This document shows, in pieces, positions 10,243-19,022 of a stretch of DNA of 64,000 nt (positions are counted from its first letter, which is position 1; each line of letters begins with the position of its first letter). The notes beneath the pieces were generated by a model, which was not told the DNA's origin, did not search any database, and saw only the letters and a list, made by a program, of their open reading frames with translations. The DNA lies in assembly GCA_963759095.1 (NCBI GenBank), contig CAVWYF010000037.1, positions 32,400-96,399 on the forward strand, written 5' to 3'. A program made the translations under genes and the position numbers. This DNA is from Anderseniella sp963759095 (GTDB lineage: Bacteria > Pseudomonadota > Alphaproteobacteria > Rhizobiales > Aestuariivirgaceae).

Positions 10243-10761
10243 TTATTCGACAGGTTGAACCTGTTTCGCCAATTTGGATAGCCAGCGCTCAATACGGGCT
10301 TTGTTTGCACCAAGGTCACTTTTGCCAAGCTGAGAGCGCGAATAGACCGCAAGCGTGGATTGGCCGTCTGGACGATCAAAGAATTGCACGACGATCGTAT
10401 CCGGAAACCCGAGCCGCTCGGTGCGCTGTATATAGCGATCTGTCAATGCGGGTTCGTCGGCGTAAACCGTTGTTAGTCGAGGTTCAGAGGCAATCACTTT
10501 CGCGAAGGCGATTCTGAGTTCCCTGGCGGTCACCGGATAAAGTGCGGCGTTGATATCCGCTGACGCCGTACAAACGCCCGCAGGGCAAGCAAGTGCGTCA
10601 TTTGGCGACGCGCGCCGTTCCAACTGCTCGAAGGACGCCGGGCCGAGGTCCGGCTCGCCGAAAACGCGCCAGATGCGCTCAGGGCCCATCAGTACAAACG
10701 CGAGCATTGCCGCGGTCGCCAGGAGCATTAAGCTGATACCAATGGCGTTGATAATTTTCAT
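10243..10761 (-). CDS. DUF1499 family protein
   Basis: 172 residues. The start at 10761 (MKIINAIGISLML) is preceded by AAGGA eight bases upstream. One N-terminal membrane segment (residues ~4-24) anchors the protein. The domain shows NDALACPAGVC, where DUF1499 has the conserved N-x-C-P pattern, then RLTTVYADEP, IQRTERLGFPDTI and AVYSRSQLGKSDLGANKARI, all typical of this family. The function is unknown; members are periplasmic-facing and often sit near envelope genes. Confidence 0.8.
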   Translation of the reverse strand: MKIINAIGISLMLLATAAMLAFVLMGPERIWRVFGEPDLGPASFEQLERRASPNDALACPAGVCTASADINAALYPVTARELRIAFAKVIASEPRLTTVYADEPALTDRYIQRTERLGFPDTIVVQFFDRPDGQSTLAVYSRSQLGKSDLGANKARIERWLSKLAKQVQPVE

Positions 10762-11430
10762 GCTGGATGTCCTTGTGGATTGACCAAGGCTGTCGTTGGA
10801 GTGAGAGCAATCTGTGGGTGACCGCAATGGCAAGCCTGTTATCACGACTGCGCTGAGCCCCAGCCTCCGCCCGCAGTGACACAGCACCCGCAAGCCCGCA
10901 CCGCCCTGCACCCATTCCTATTCATATTTGAGTGATGTCCGAAAGGCTACCAATGATGCACCCATTAACGGCGCAGCCATGAGAACCGAGGCTAAGTCGA
11001 CCAGCCCGTCACGAACAACGCTGTCAAAACCATATGTGGTATGAAGGAAAAGAACGGTCGAAATTTCAATTCAACGACAATGCGTTGCAATTAAAAGAAT
11101 GGAGGAGAGAAAGGGACTCTCCGACTGAACTTCTTTAACTCATTGATATTCTATAAGTTAGCTTATTTTCATATACTTACTGCCCATAAACATGCCCATA
11201 AACATGCCCATAATCTGTTCTTATTCATCGTTGATCTGGCGGCAGCAACGGGCATCCGCGCCTCAGATTTCAAGCGACACATTCAGATTTGCTACCACAT
11301 GTTGATGCGCATTGGAGCCGCAATCATACGCCCAAAATGTCAGGCCTACCCCTCGGAACCCACATGATTTTCCCTCACTGAACTGATCCATCCTAAAAGT
11401 TAGCAGAAGGCGAAGGCGAATGGCGAATGG
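10762..11430. other. Long intergenic region with a short tandem repeat
   Basis: About 670 bases without a credible gene. The only structure noted is a 12-base unit TGCCCATAAACA repeated from 11181 (two full copies and a 9-base third one). The small open frame across it is made of the repeat (KHAHKHAH) and is not convincing as a gene. Confidence 0.45.
11181..11213. repeat. 12-bp tandem repeat, 2.75 copies
   Basis: TGCCCATAAACA at 11181 and 11193, then TGCCCATAA at 11205. Function unknown. Confidence 0.7.
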
Positions 11431-12360
11431 CTACGAGCGAGAAAATGCGTAGTGGGGCAAAATATCCTCAAGCGATGTCGGATCGACGCCAAGATCTCCA
11501 AGCGTCAATGATGTTCCGCTTACTATGTTGTCCTGTTTCATCAGGGTGACTTGTGCTCTGGTTAAAGGCGGTCTGGGCAGAATTGAAGACAGCATCGCAA
11601 GAAAATCCCAAATCAGGAACGGGACGGGCAACAGGAGTCTTCGCTGTTTGGCGTGGGTCAACACAAGGTCGATCAAGGCTTCGTAACTGTATATTTGAGG
11701 CCCGCCCAGTTCGTAGACATTTCCCGAGGCGCCAGGGGCTGTCAAAGCGTTTACAGCAGCCACAGCTACGTCCCCGACATAAACGGGCTGTAGCCTCGTG
11801 CCGCCACGACCGAACAAAGGCAAAACTGGCGAACTGCGGGCTATCTTGGCCAGTGTGTTTAAGAAACCATCCTCGGTTCCGAACAACACGCTAGGGCGCA
11901 GAATGGTCGCATCTGAGAAAACATCCCGAACCAGCAGCTCGCCCTTGGCGCGCGCGCGAACATAGCTCGACTCAGAGTTCATGTCTGCGCCGATGCCGGA
12001 TATGTGGACCAAACGGCCAATATTCCGAAGTGCGCATTGATGAGCGACATTCAACGCGCCGAGTTCATGTATCGCCTCGAACGTTTCGCTGCCACCCTCC
12101 ACGTAGAGGCCGACCGAATTTACGACCGCGTCACAGCCATCGATAGCCAGAGCCACGGAGGTCTCGTCGCGAACATCCGCGTAAACTGGCAGAATGCCTC
12201 GTGTCTGGTCCAGGTCTTCCCTGGTACTGTCCGTCACAACATGGCGTGCTGCCACGCGAACGGTAAAGCCTTCAGCAACTAGCTGCTTAACGATCGCGCG
12301 CCCCAGAAATCCCGAACCCCCGAAAACAGTCACGCAGCCGATTGTGCCATCAGCTCCCAT
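11431..12360 (-). CDS. NDUFA9-like NAD(P)-binding protein (atypical SDR)
   Basis: 309 residues. The N-terminus CVTVFGGSGFLGRAIVKQL (residues ~9-27) is a Rossmann nucleotide-binding loop, followed by VRVAARH (cofactor arm), VNSVGLYVEGG, and a C-terminal substrate half with GGPQIYSYEALIDLVL. This order matches the complex I NDUFA9 subunit-like family of alphaproteobacteria. A clean catalytic YxxxK is not visible, as in NDUFA9, where the fold is structural. Whether it associates with complex I here or acts as a stand-alone NAD(P)H-binding protein is not shown by the context, which has no nuo genes. Confidence 0.8.
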   Translation of the reverse strand: MGADGTIGCVTVFGGSGFLGRAIVKQLVAEGFTVRVAARHVVTDSTREDLDQTRGILPVYADVRDETSVALAIDGCDAVVNSVGLYVEGGSETFEAIHELGALNVAHQCALRNIGRLVHISGIGADMNSESSYVRARAKGELLVRDVFSDATILRPSVLFGTEDGFLNTLAKIARSSPVLPLFGRGGTRLQPVYVGDVAVAAVNALTAPGASGNVYELGGPQIYSYEALIDLVLTHAKQRRLLLPVPFLIWDFLAMLSSILPRPPLTRAQVTLMKQDNIVSGTSLTLGDLGVDPTSLEDILPHYAFSRS

Positions 12361-12486
12361 GGCTTTACCTTCCGTCCGCCTTGGTAAGTCTTACCGGTGC
12401 CAATTAAAACCCTTAGCGCCGTGTCTGATGGCAGTGTTCGACACTTCAATCAGGTTCTGGCCAAGCCGAGTTCCAATACAAACCGG

Positions 12487-12858
12487 TTAAACAGCGTCAG
12501 CAGTCTCACGCAGTTTATGCGGAGTATTGAGCGCATTGATGACGCGCGCCTTTACGCCGGGGCCTAGTTGTCGAAGCGTGACCTCGGCACCTTTGGCGAA
12601 GCGCACACCGTCGTGGTAGGGTCCGGTCTCCAGATTAACGAACGTCACAAACTCATTGACCGATACACCATAGGCGCTTTGAATATTACGAGGAATGCCT
12701 TCCAGTTTGAGCCGCATGTCACAGGCCATGCAAACCGCGGTCGATGCGTTTCTCGGGTCGACAAAACCTATGCTGTGGCTTGGGAAACGATGGGTTTCGT
12801 AGCTGACGCCCTCTTGCGCGGGCTGACTGCGATACATTTCGAGCGAATAGTCACACAT
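12487..12858 (-). CDS. Conserved hypothetical protein, 123 aa
   Basis: The start at 12858 is supported by a strong Shine-Dalgarno, AAAGGAGG, seven bases upstream. The protein begins MCDYSLEMYRSQPA and has a CMACDMRLKLE segment; I do not recognise a named domain. It has no signal peptide and no membrane segment. The good ribosome-binding site and balanced composition support a real cytoplasmic protein. It lies alone between the NDUFA9-like gene and the fatty-acid operon. Confidence 0.6.
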   Translation of the reverse strand: MCDYSLEMYRSQPAQEGVSYETHRFPSHSIGFVDPRNASTAVCMACDMRLKLEGIPRNIQSAYGVSVNEFVTFVNLETGPYHDGVRFAKGAEVTLRQLGPGVKARVINALNTPHKLRETADAV

Positions 12859-13128
12859 GTTCTCCTCCTTTCAAGGGAACATAAATGCCCACCGACCCCG
12901 ACTAAATATCGTCGTATCTTCTGATGTGTGGCTTGTGCTGGACAAATTCAATACGAGAACACGGACGCGGTGATCACATTTTCAGATTCGCTGCCGAAGT
13001 CATCGGCTGACAATAAGGATAAAACTCCGACAGTGCCGATGTAGCCGTTGTTTATAACCACAGTCACTGCCCACGGCATCCGAAAAGGGCCATCTGCGGA
13101 CAGGGTGACCGCATTGCTCTAACGTCCA

Positions 13129-15546
13129 TCAACGGAGCTCTTTGTAAGTGTCGGCATCAAACCAATCCACCTGAATGGCCCGATTCCTGGTTGAGTCTGC
13201 AAGTTCCAGTGCAGTCTTCTCACTAGAGCTGACGACGCCAGCTTTCAGTGCTCTTTCGAGCTGATCATCGCTGGGTTGCTTGTCCAGTGCGCCGGTCTGA
13301 AGGGCTTTGCGCAACTTAGCGGCGACTGGCCGGGCAGCAACAGCAGCTGCTGCAGCGCGCTCGAGCAAACCTAAACCGGGGGCATCATCTTGAGGTACGA
13401 ATATGTCTGCTGTCAGCCGTTCGCCCCGACGATCCCCATCCAGAAGAGCCCGGGCGACGTTCGCCCCGAGCGCGTCAGACGGCATCGTCTGGGTCAAGCC
13501 GAGCGGCAGGATGAACGGCTTAACGAACCGGGCCACGGGGCGGAAGGGCAAATTGGCGAGCACCCCGGCTAATGCTGTCTCTATTTGGAACATGGCAAAT
13601 TCCATCGACCACTGCAGCAACACCTCGTCTTCCTCAAGACGTCCTTCCTCGTGGAACCGCTTCAATGCAGCTGACCCGATATACATCCAGGCCAGCGCAT
13701 CCGCGAACCGACCGCTTAGCTTTTCCCGCCGCTTGAGCGACCCGCCAAGCGTTATAAGCGCAACATCAGACAACAACGCGAAGGATGCACTGTATCGGTT
13801 CAGTTTACGATAATACCGCGCATCAAACCCGTTTACCGGCGAGCTTGCCAACCTGCCACCTGTTAGACCAAGCCACAGCGACTTCACGGCATTGGTGGCA
13901 ATGAAGGTCAAATGGCCAAACAAGGCCTTGTCGAACTTATCAAGATCATTCGCCGATACGGCAGACATTTCATCCTGCACGAACGGATGACAGCGTATGG
14001 CGCCTTGCCCATAAACGATCATTGAACGGGTCAGAATATTGGCACCCTCAACCGTAATGGCAATTGGCACTCCCACATAGCCCTTGCCCAGGATGTTGCG
14101 AGGGCCACGGCAGATGCCCGCTCCTGCTTGAATATCCATGGCATCGCTCATGCATTGACGCATGCCTTGGGTTAGATATGCCTTGACGATAGCTGATGGC
14201 ACAGATGGCTTTTGGCCATCGTCGACAAACCCACAGGTCAACCGTCTCGCTGCATCCATGAAGTAGGCATGTCCGGCAATTCTGGCCAGTGGCTCCTCAA
14301 TGCCCTCGAAGCGGCCAATGGGCAGCCCAAACTGTTCACGCACTGTCGCGTAGGCACCAGCCGTTCTGGCCGCCAGTTGCACCGCCCCGACCGACTGCGC
14401 CGGCAACGAGATTGACCTGCCCGCTGCCAGGCACTCCATCAACATGCGCCAGCCTTGACCGATCCCGGCCTTGCCGCCAATGACGAAATCCAGGGGAATA
14501 AAGACATCCTTACCAAATATGGGACCGTTGGGAAACGGAATGCCCATGGGGTCATGGCGATTACCAATATCCAGACCTTTCAGGTCACGAGGCAATAACG
14601 CGCAGGTGATGCCAAGTTCGGTTTTGCCCCCAAGCAATCCGTCAGGGTCTGACGCCTGGAAGGCCAATCCGATCACCGTTGCAACAGGTGCAAGAGTGAT
14701 ATAGCGCTTGGAGAAGTTGAGCCTCAAGCCCATCACTTGTTTGCCATCATAACGGCCTTTGCAGACGACACCACGGCTCACGACGCTGGCAGCATCACTG
14801 CCAGCGGTCGGCTCTGTTAAGGCAAAACAGGGAATGTCTTCGCCGCGCGCAAGTCTCGGCAGATAGTGTTTCTTCTGCTCTTCTGTTCCGTAATGGAGCA
14901 GCAGCTCACCGGGCCCCAGGGAATTTGGCACCATCACGACGACCGCAGCTGTAATACTGCGGCTGGTCAGCTTGGCCACGACAGTGGATTGTGCGAGGCC
15001 AGAAAAGCCCAACCCCCCGTGTTCTTCAGGAATGATCATGCCAAAGAAGCCATGCTTCTTTAGGTACGCCCAGGCATCGGCAGGTAGATCCCTGAGCTGG
15101 GAAACTTCCCAATCGTCGATCATGCGACAGAGCTCCTCGACCGGACCGTCGAGAAACTCCTGCTCCTTTTTGCTTAGAGGTAGAGGGGCGAAGTCGAGCA
15201 ATTGCTTCCAGTCTGGATTACCAGAGAACAACTCGCCATCCCATCCGACCGTGCCCGCTTCCAGAGCGATCCTTTCGGTCTCACCCACAACGGGAAGGAT
15301 GCGGCGCACCTTGATCATGGCCGGCGCCGAAATTAGCTTCTGACGTATTGACGGGACACCGAAAACGGTGGCCAGCGCGGCGCCACTGATGGCAAACACA
15401 AAACTGCCAGTGGTCAATGCGCCGTCACACGTGATCCATGCCACAAGACACAGTATCAGGGCTCCAACCCAGGCTAAATATCCGCGGCCTGTATACAGGC
15501 CGTAACCTAACCAAAGCAGCGCGGCGAAGATGAAAGCAAATGTCAT
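13129..15546 (-). CDS. fadE: FadE-type acyl-CoA dehydrogenase
   Basis: 805 residues, close to the 814 of E. coli FadE. Residues 1-50 hold hydrophobic segments (AFIFAALLWLGYGLYTGRGY), as in FadE. Residues ~85-480 are the acyl-CoA dehydrogenase core, with GMIIPEEHGGLGFSGLAQ, CFALTEPTAGSDAASV and GAGICRGPRN. The remainder is the FadE-specific C-terminal DUF1974 region. It carries out the first beta-oxidation step, FAD-dependent formation of trans-2-enoyl-CoA, using the ETF or quinone chain. It is the last gene of the four-gene fatty-acid operon, starting 9 bases after the FadB-type gene. Confidence 0.93.
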   Translation of the reverse strand: MTFAFIFAALLWLGYGLYTGRGYLAWVGALILCLVAWITCDGALTTGSFVFAISGAALATVFGVPSIRQKLISAPAMIKVRRILPVVGETERIALEAGTVGWDGELFSGNPDWKQLLDFAPLPLSKKEQEFLDGPVEELCRMIDDWEVSQLRDLPADAWAYLKKHGFFGMIIPEEHGGLGFSGLAQSTVVAKLTSRSITAAVVVMVPNSLGPGELLLHYGTEEQKKHYLPRLARGEDIPCFALTEPTAGSDAASVVSRGVVCKGRYDGKQVMGLRLNFSKRYITLAPVATVIGLAFQASDPDGLLGGKTELGITCALLPRDLKGLDIGNRHDPMGIPFPNGPIFGKDVFIPLDFVIGGKAGIGQGWRMLMECLAAGRSISLPAQSVGAVQLAARTAGAYATVREQFGLPIGRFEGIEEPLARIAGHAYFMDAARRLTCGFVDDGQKPSVPSAIVKAYLTQGMRQCMSDAMDIQAGAGICRGPRNILGKGYVGVPIAITVEGANILTRSMIVYGQGAIRCHPFVQDEMSAVSANDLDKFDKALFGHLTFIATNAVKSLWLGLTGGRLASSPVNGFDARYYRKLNRYSASFALLSDVALITLGGSLKRREKLSGRFADALAWMYIGSAALKRFHEEGRLEEDEVLLQWSMEFAMFQIETALAGVLANLPFRPVARFVKPFILPLGLTQTMPSDALGANVARALLDGDRRGERLTADIFVPQDDAPGLGLLERAAAAAVAARPVAAKLRKALQTGALDKQPSDDQLERALKAGVVSSSEKTALELADSTRNRAIQVDWFDADTYKELR

Positions 15547-15555
15547 GACGTTTGT

Positions 15556-17886
15556 TCAGTTTCTCAAGGGTTTGCCGGTTTTCAAAGTATGTTTAATGCG
15601 AGCGACAGTGTTCTTGGTTCGAACCAATTTCATGAACGCCTTGCGCTCCAAAGTAAGGATGTCGTCTTCGCTGACCGTGTCAGTTATATCGACCTCACCA
15701 CCAGAGAGTACTTCCGCCAGTGCACGGGCGACCGTGACATCGTGAGCTGTTATTTTGCCCTGCTTGCGATATCCCGCAACGGCCAACTCCATCGCGACGC
15801 GAGCGGTTGGGCCAGGAAGCCGTAATTTCTCAGGCAGGGGTGGCTGATAGTCGGTTACAAGCTCCAAAGCACGTTGCTTGGCATCGGCCAGCAACCGATC
15901 TCGGTTCATGGTGATACCGTCATGCTCGCGCAAAAACAGATGATCGCGCGCCTCTTCAGCAGATTTGGCGACTGTCGCCATTGCAATTGTCTCAAAGACC
16001 TTAATGACTGCTGGCATAGGGCCGTTTTGAAGTTTTGCATTGCCACTCCAGCGCAACAGCATTTCCTTGCATCCGCCCCACGCCGGCACCAGACCAACTC
16101 CCGTTTCCACCAGACCTGAATAAGTCTCGGCATGAGCTTGTATCGCATCAGCATGCAGCAGAATCTCACAGCCACCGCCAAGAGCCATACCGGACGGTGC
16201 ACCAACCACTGGAAAAGAGCCGTACTTCAGCCGCTTGTAAGCCTTCTGACCCATCGCGAGCAACGGTTCGACCAGAAACCAGGATCGCAGAAATGCCGGG
16301 ACCAGCAGCAGACCAATATTCGCGCCGATGGAGAAATGATCGCCTTCATTGTAGATGACCAGGGCCTTGTAATCGCGTTGAACGATATCAACCGCCTTGT
16401 TGACCATGGACAGGCTTAAGGGGTTCAGCGAATTCATTTTTGAGTGGAATTCCAGACAGGCAACGCCGTCTCCAATATCCCACAGACTGGCCGAGCGATT
16501 GGCCGCAATCGGACTGGCCTTGAGCCTTATGTCCTTGAGCAGCAATACGGAGTCAGGGCGTTGCACAGGCAGGTAGCCGCTTGACTGTGTGAATTGATGG
16601 AGCATGCCATCGTCAACTCGATAAAACGTGGCATCACCAACCTGTTCAAGGAAGGCGGGAACCGGGCTTCCCTCTCTACGTAACTTGTCGGCGAACCAGG
16701 CAGGACCCAATTTGTCGATCAACTCGAACGGGCCGTATTTCCAATTGTAACCCAGCCGCATCGCTTCATCGACAACAGCCGGGCTGTCAGCAACTTCAGG
16801 TATAAGCCAGGCAGCATAGGACAATGTTCTGGCCATCACTGCCCAAGCATACCGGCCGGCCGCATCGGGATGATCCATCAACGCCCGCAGGTTACCTTTA
16901 CGGGCTCTTTTCAAGCTTGCAAAACGCGGTTTACGGTTTGCGTCATGGTAGGCACCGCTTGCGAGGTCCATCGCCTGTTTGGTCTTCTTGCCGGTGGATT
17001 GTTCAAGCCGATAGAAGCCACCTTTGCCTTTCCGGCCCGTATAACCGTCGGCGATCATGCGTTCGATCAATTGCGGTTCGCGATGGATATTATGAAACGG
17101 ATCGCTGGTTGGAAGTGCACGTTCCATGCTAGACAGGACATGAGGCATCAGGTCCAAACCCACCATATCCAGCAAGCCAAAAACACCTGACTTTGGAATG
17201 CCGAACGGTGCGCCAATGGTGGCATCAGCCGTCTCAATATCTATGCCTTGGTCTATCGCCGTAACGACAGCGCATTGCAGCCAATAGGTGCCCAGCCTGT
17301 TTGCGATAAAGCCGGGAGTGTCCTTACAGTCGATCACCGTCTTGCCGAGTAACCTGTCCGCAAAGTCTCGCACTGCGCTGGCAATATCGCTCCGGGTATC
17401 GGGCCCGGTAACAATTTCAAGCAAGCGCATATAGCGTGGGGGGTTGAAGAAATGCGATATCAGAAAATGGTTGCGAAAGTTGCTTTCCAAACCATCGACC
17501 AATGAGGCAAGTGGTATTGTTGATGTGTTGGAAGATACCACCGCTCGATCATGACGATGCTTCGAGATCTTCTTGTAGAGGCCCTGTTTGACCTCGAGGT
17601 TTTCGATCACAGCTTCAACGATCCAGTCGCACTCAGAAAGCCGGTTGAGATGGTCCTTGATATTGCCTGGCGTAATGAGTTCGACATTGCGCCGGTGCAT
17701 CAGCGGGGCCGGATCAGTCTTGAGCAGTCTTTCAATTGCATCCTTCGCAATGACATCCCGATCGCTGGCCGCATCGGGCACAACATCAAGTAGATCGACA
17801 GGTATACCGGCATTGGCAAATTGAGCTGCGATGCCAGCTCCCATGACACCCGACCCGATGACGGCGGCTTTGCGTATGTTTATCAC
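15556..17886 (-). CDS. 3-hydroxyacyl-CoA dehydrogenase / enoyl-CoA hydratase (FadB/FadJ type)
   Basis: 776 residues from a GTG at 17886 that overlaps the thiolase stop codon (GTGA). The N-terminal dehydrogenase part starts VINIRKAAVIGSGVMGAGIA, the NAD-binding loop, with CDWIVEAVIE and the substrate region FNPPRYMRLLEIV. The C-terminal hydratase/isomerase part holds GAPSGMALGGGCEILLHADA and VETGVGLVPAWGG, which include the oxyanion Gly residues and a catalytic Glu. The order (dehydrogenase first, hydratase last) is the reverse of E. coli FadB and common in alphaproteobacteria. It performs steps two and three of beta-oxidation and should partner the adjacent thiolase. Confidence 0.9.
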   Translation of the reverse strand: MINIRKAAVIGSGVMGAGIAAQFANAGIPVDLLDVVPDAASDRDVIAKDAIERLLKTDPAPLMHRRNVELITPGNIKDHLNRLSECDWIVEAVIENLEVKQGLYKKISKHRHDRAVVSSNTSTIPLASLVDGLESNFRNHFLISHFFNPPRYMRLLEIVTGPDTRSDIASAVRDFADRLLGKTVIDCKDTPGFIANRLGTYWLQCAVVTAIDQGIDIETADATIGAPFGIPKSGVFGLLDMVGLDLMPHVLSSMERALPTSDPFHNIHREPQLIERMIADGYTGRKGKGGFYRLEQSTGKKTKQAMDLASGAYHDANRKPRFASLKRARKGNLRALMDHPDAAGRYAWAVMARTLSYAAWLIPEVADSPAVVDEAMRLGYNWKYGPFELIDKLGPAWFADKLRREGSPVPAFLEQVGDATFYRVDDGMLHQFTQSSGYLPVQRPDSVLLLKDIRLKASPIAANRSASLWDIGDGVACLEFHSKMNSLNPLSLSMVNKAVDIVQRDYKALVIYNEGDHFSIGANIGLLLVPAFLRSWFLVEPLLAMGQKAYKRLKYGSFPVVGAPSGMALGGGCEILLHADAIQAHAETYSGLVETGVGLVPAWGGCKEMLLRWSGNAKLQNGPMPAVIKVFETIAMATVAKSAEEARDHLFLREHDGITMNRDRLLADAKQRALELVTDYQPPLPEKLRLPGPTARVAMELAVAGYRKQGKITAHDVTVARALAEVLSGGEVDITDTVSEDDILTLERKAFMKLVRTKNTVARIKHTLKTGKPLRN

Positions 17887-19022
17887 CGAATTGCTTCCAA
17901 CACGGTTGCAATGCCCTGGCCACCGCCGATGCACTGGGTTGCAAGACCATAACGCCCGCCCTGGCGTCTCAACAATTGCGCCGCCTTCCCGGTTATGCGC
18001 GCACCGGTGGCACCTAGCGGGTGGCCAATAGCTATGGCACCGCCGTCGAGGTTTATCTTGTCAGCATTCAACCCAAGGTCACGAATATTGGCCAGTGCCT
18101 GTGCGGCAAATGCCTCATTGAGCTCGATGACGTCCAGGTCTTCCGTGCCAATACCGGCGCGGGACAGAGCTTTTTGCGTTGCCCCTGTGGGACCGAGTCC
18201 CATGAGTTCGGGTTGGCAACCATAGGTCGCAATCCCTTTAATCACAGCAAAAGGTTCCAAGCCCGTCTTGTCGGCGAACTCCCGCGTACATACCAGCACA
18301 GCCGATGCGCCGTCAGTCAGCGGTGAGGATGTGCCTGCCGTTACCGTGCCATCTTCATCAAAAGCCGGTTTCAGCTCGGCCAGTTTTTCCAAAGTGGTCT
18401 CGGGCCGGATGCACCCATCCTGGTCCACCGTTCCTGTTGCCGTAACAATAGGTATGATCTCGTCAGCGAGTTGACCGGCGATCTGGGCGGCCACGGCCTT
18501 TTGATGACTGTGTTCAGCGAAAGTGTCCTGCTCACTCCGGCTCAGTTCATATTTCACAGCAACGTTTTCTGCCGTTTCGCCCATCGAGACATAAGCTTGC
18601 GGATAGCGGTCGAACAACGCCGGGTTCGGCATCGGATTAAAGCCCATAATCGGAACCCTGGTCATGGACTCCACGCCCGCACAAATGAAAGCCTCTCCAG
18701 CATTCATCTGAATAGCGCCTGCCGCCATGTGGATTGCCTGCATCGAAGACCCGCAGAACCGGTTAACTGTTACGCCAGTCACGCTCATCGGCAGATCAGC
18801 TAGAACACCGATCAGACGGGCAACGTTCAACCCTTGCTCGGCTTCAGGAAAGGCGCACCCGACAATCAGATCTTCTATCTCGCCAGGGTCAATACCGGTT
18901 TTGTCGATCAGGCCGTGGACCACCTGCGCGGCTAGATCATCAGCGCGCACGTGGGACAAGGCGCCTCGGTTGGCAAGGGTAAATGGCGACCGAATATAGT
19001 CGGCGATAACAACAGATTTCAT
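17883..19022 (-). CDS. fadA: Acetyl-CoA acyltransferase (beta-oxidation thiolase)
   Basis: 379 residues. The catalytic elements are complete: NRFCGSSMQAIHMAAGAI carries the nucleophile Cys, ELNEAFAAQALA and GGAIAIGHPLGATGAR carry the active-site His, and CIGGGQGIA the second Cys. It performs the last beta-oxidation step, cleaving 3-ketoacyl-CoA with CoA. Its ATG overlaps the stop codon of the upstream acyl-CoA ligase fusion (ATGA) and its own stop overlaps the GTG of the dehydrogenase gene, which points to translational coupling and near-equal expression. Confidence 0.92.
   Translation of the reverse strand: MKSVVIADYIRSPFTLANRGALSHVRADDLAAQVVHGLIDKTGIDPGEIEDLIVGCAFPEAEQGLNVARLIGVLADLPMSVTGVTVNRFCGSSMQAIHMAAGAIQMNAGEAFICAGVESMTRVPIMGFNPMPNPALFDRYPQAYVSMGETAENVAVKYELSRSEQDTFAEHSHQKAVAAQIAGQLADEIIPIVTATGTVDQDGCIRPETTLEKLAELKPAFDEDGTVTAGTSSPLTDGASAVLVCTREFADKTGLEPFAVIKGIATYGCQPELMGLGPTGATQKALSRAGIGTEDLDVIELNEAFAAQALANIRDLGLNADKINLDGGAIAIGHPLGATGARITGKAAQLLRRQGGRYGLATQCIGGGQGIATVLEAIR

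Noticed and set aside
11143..11367. Open frame of 74 codons containing KHAHKHAH
   Set aside because: The His-rich part is a 12-bp tandem DNA repeat, there is no ribosome-binding site, and the rest has no protein-like pattern.
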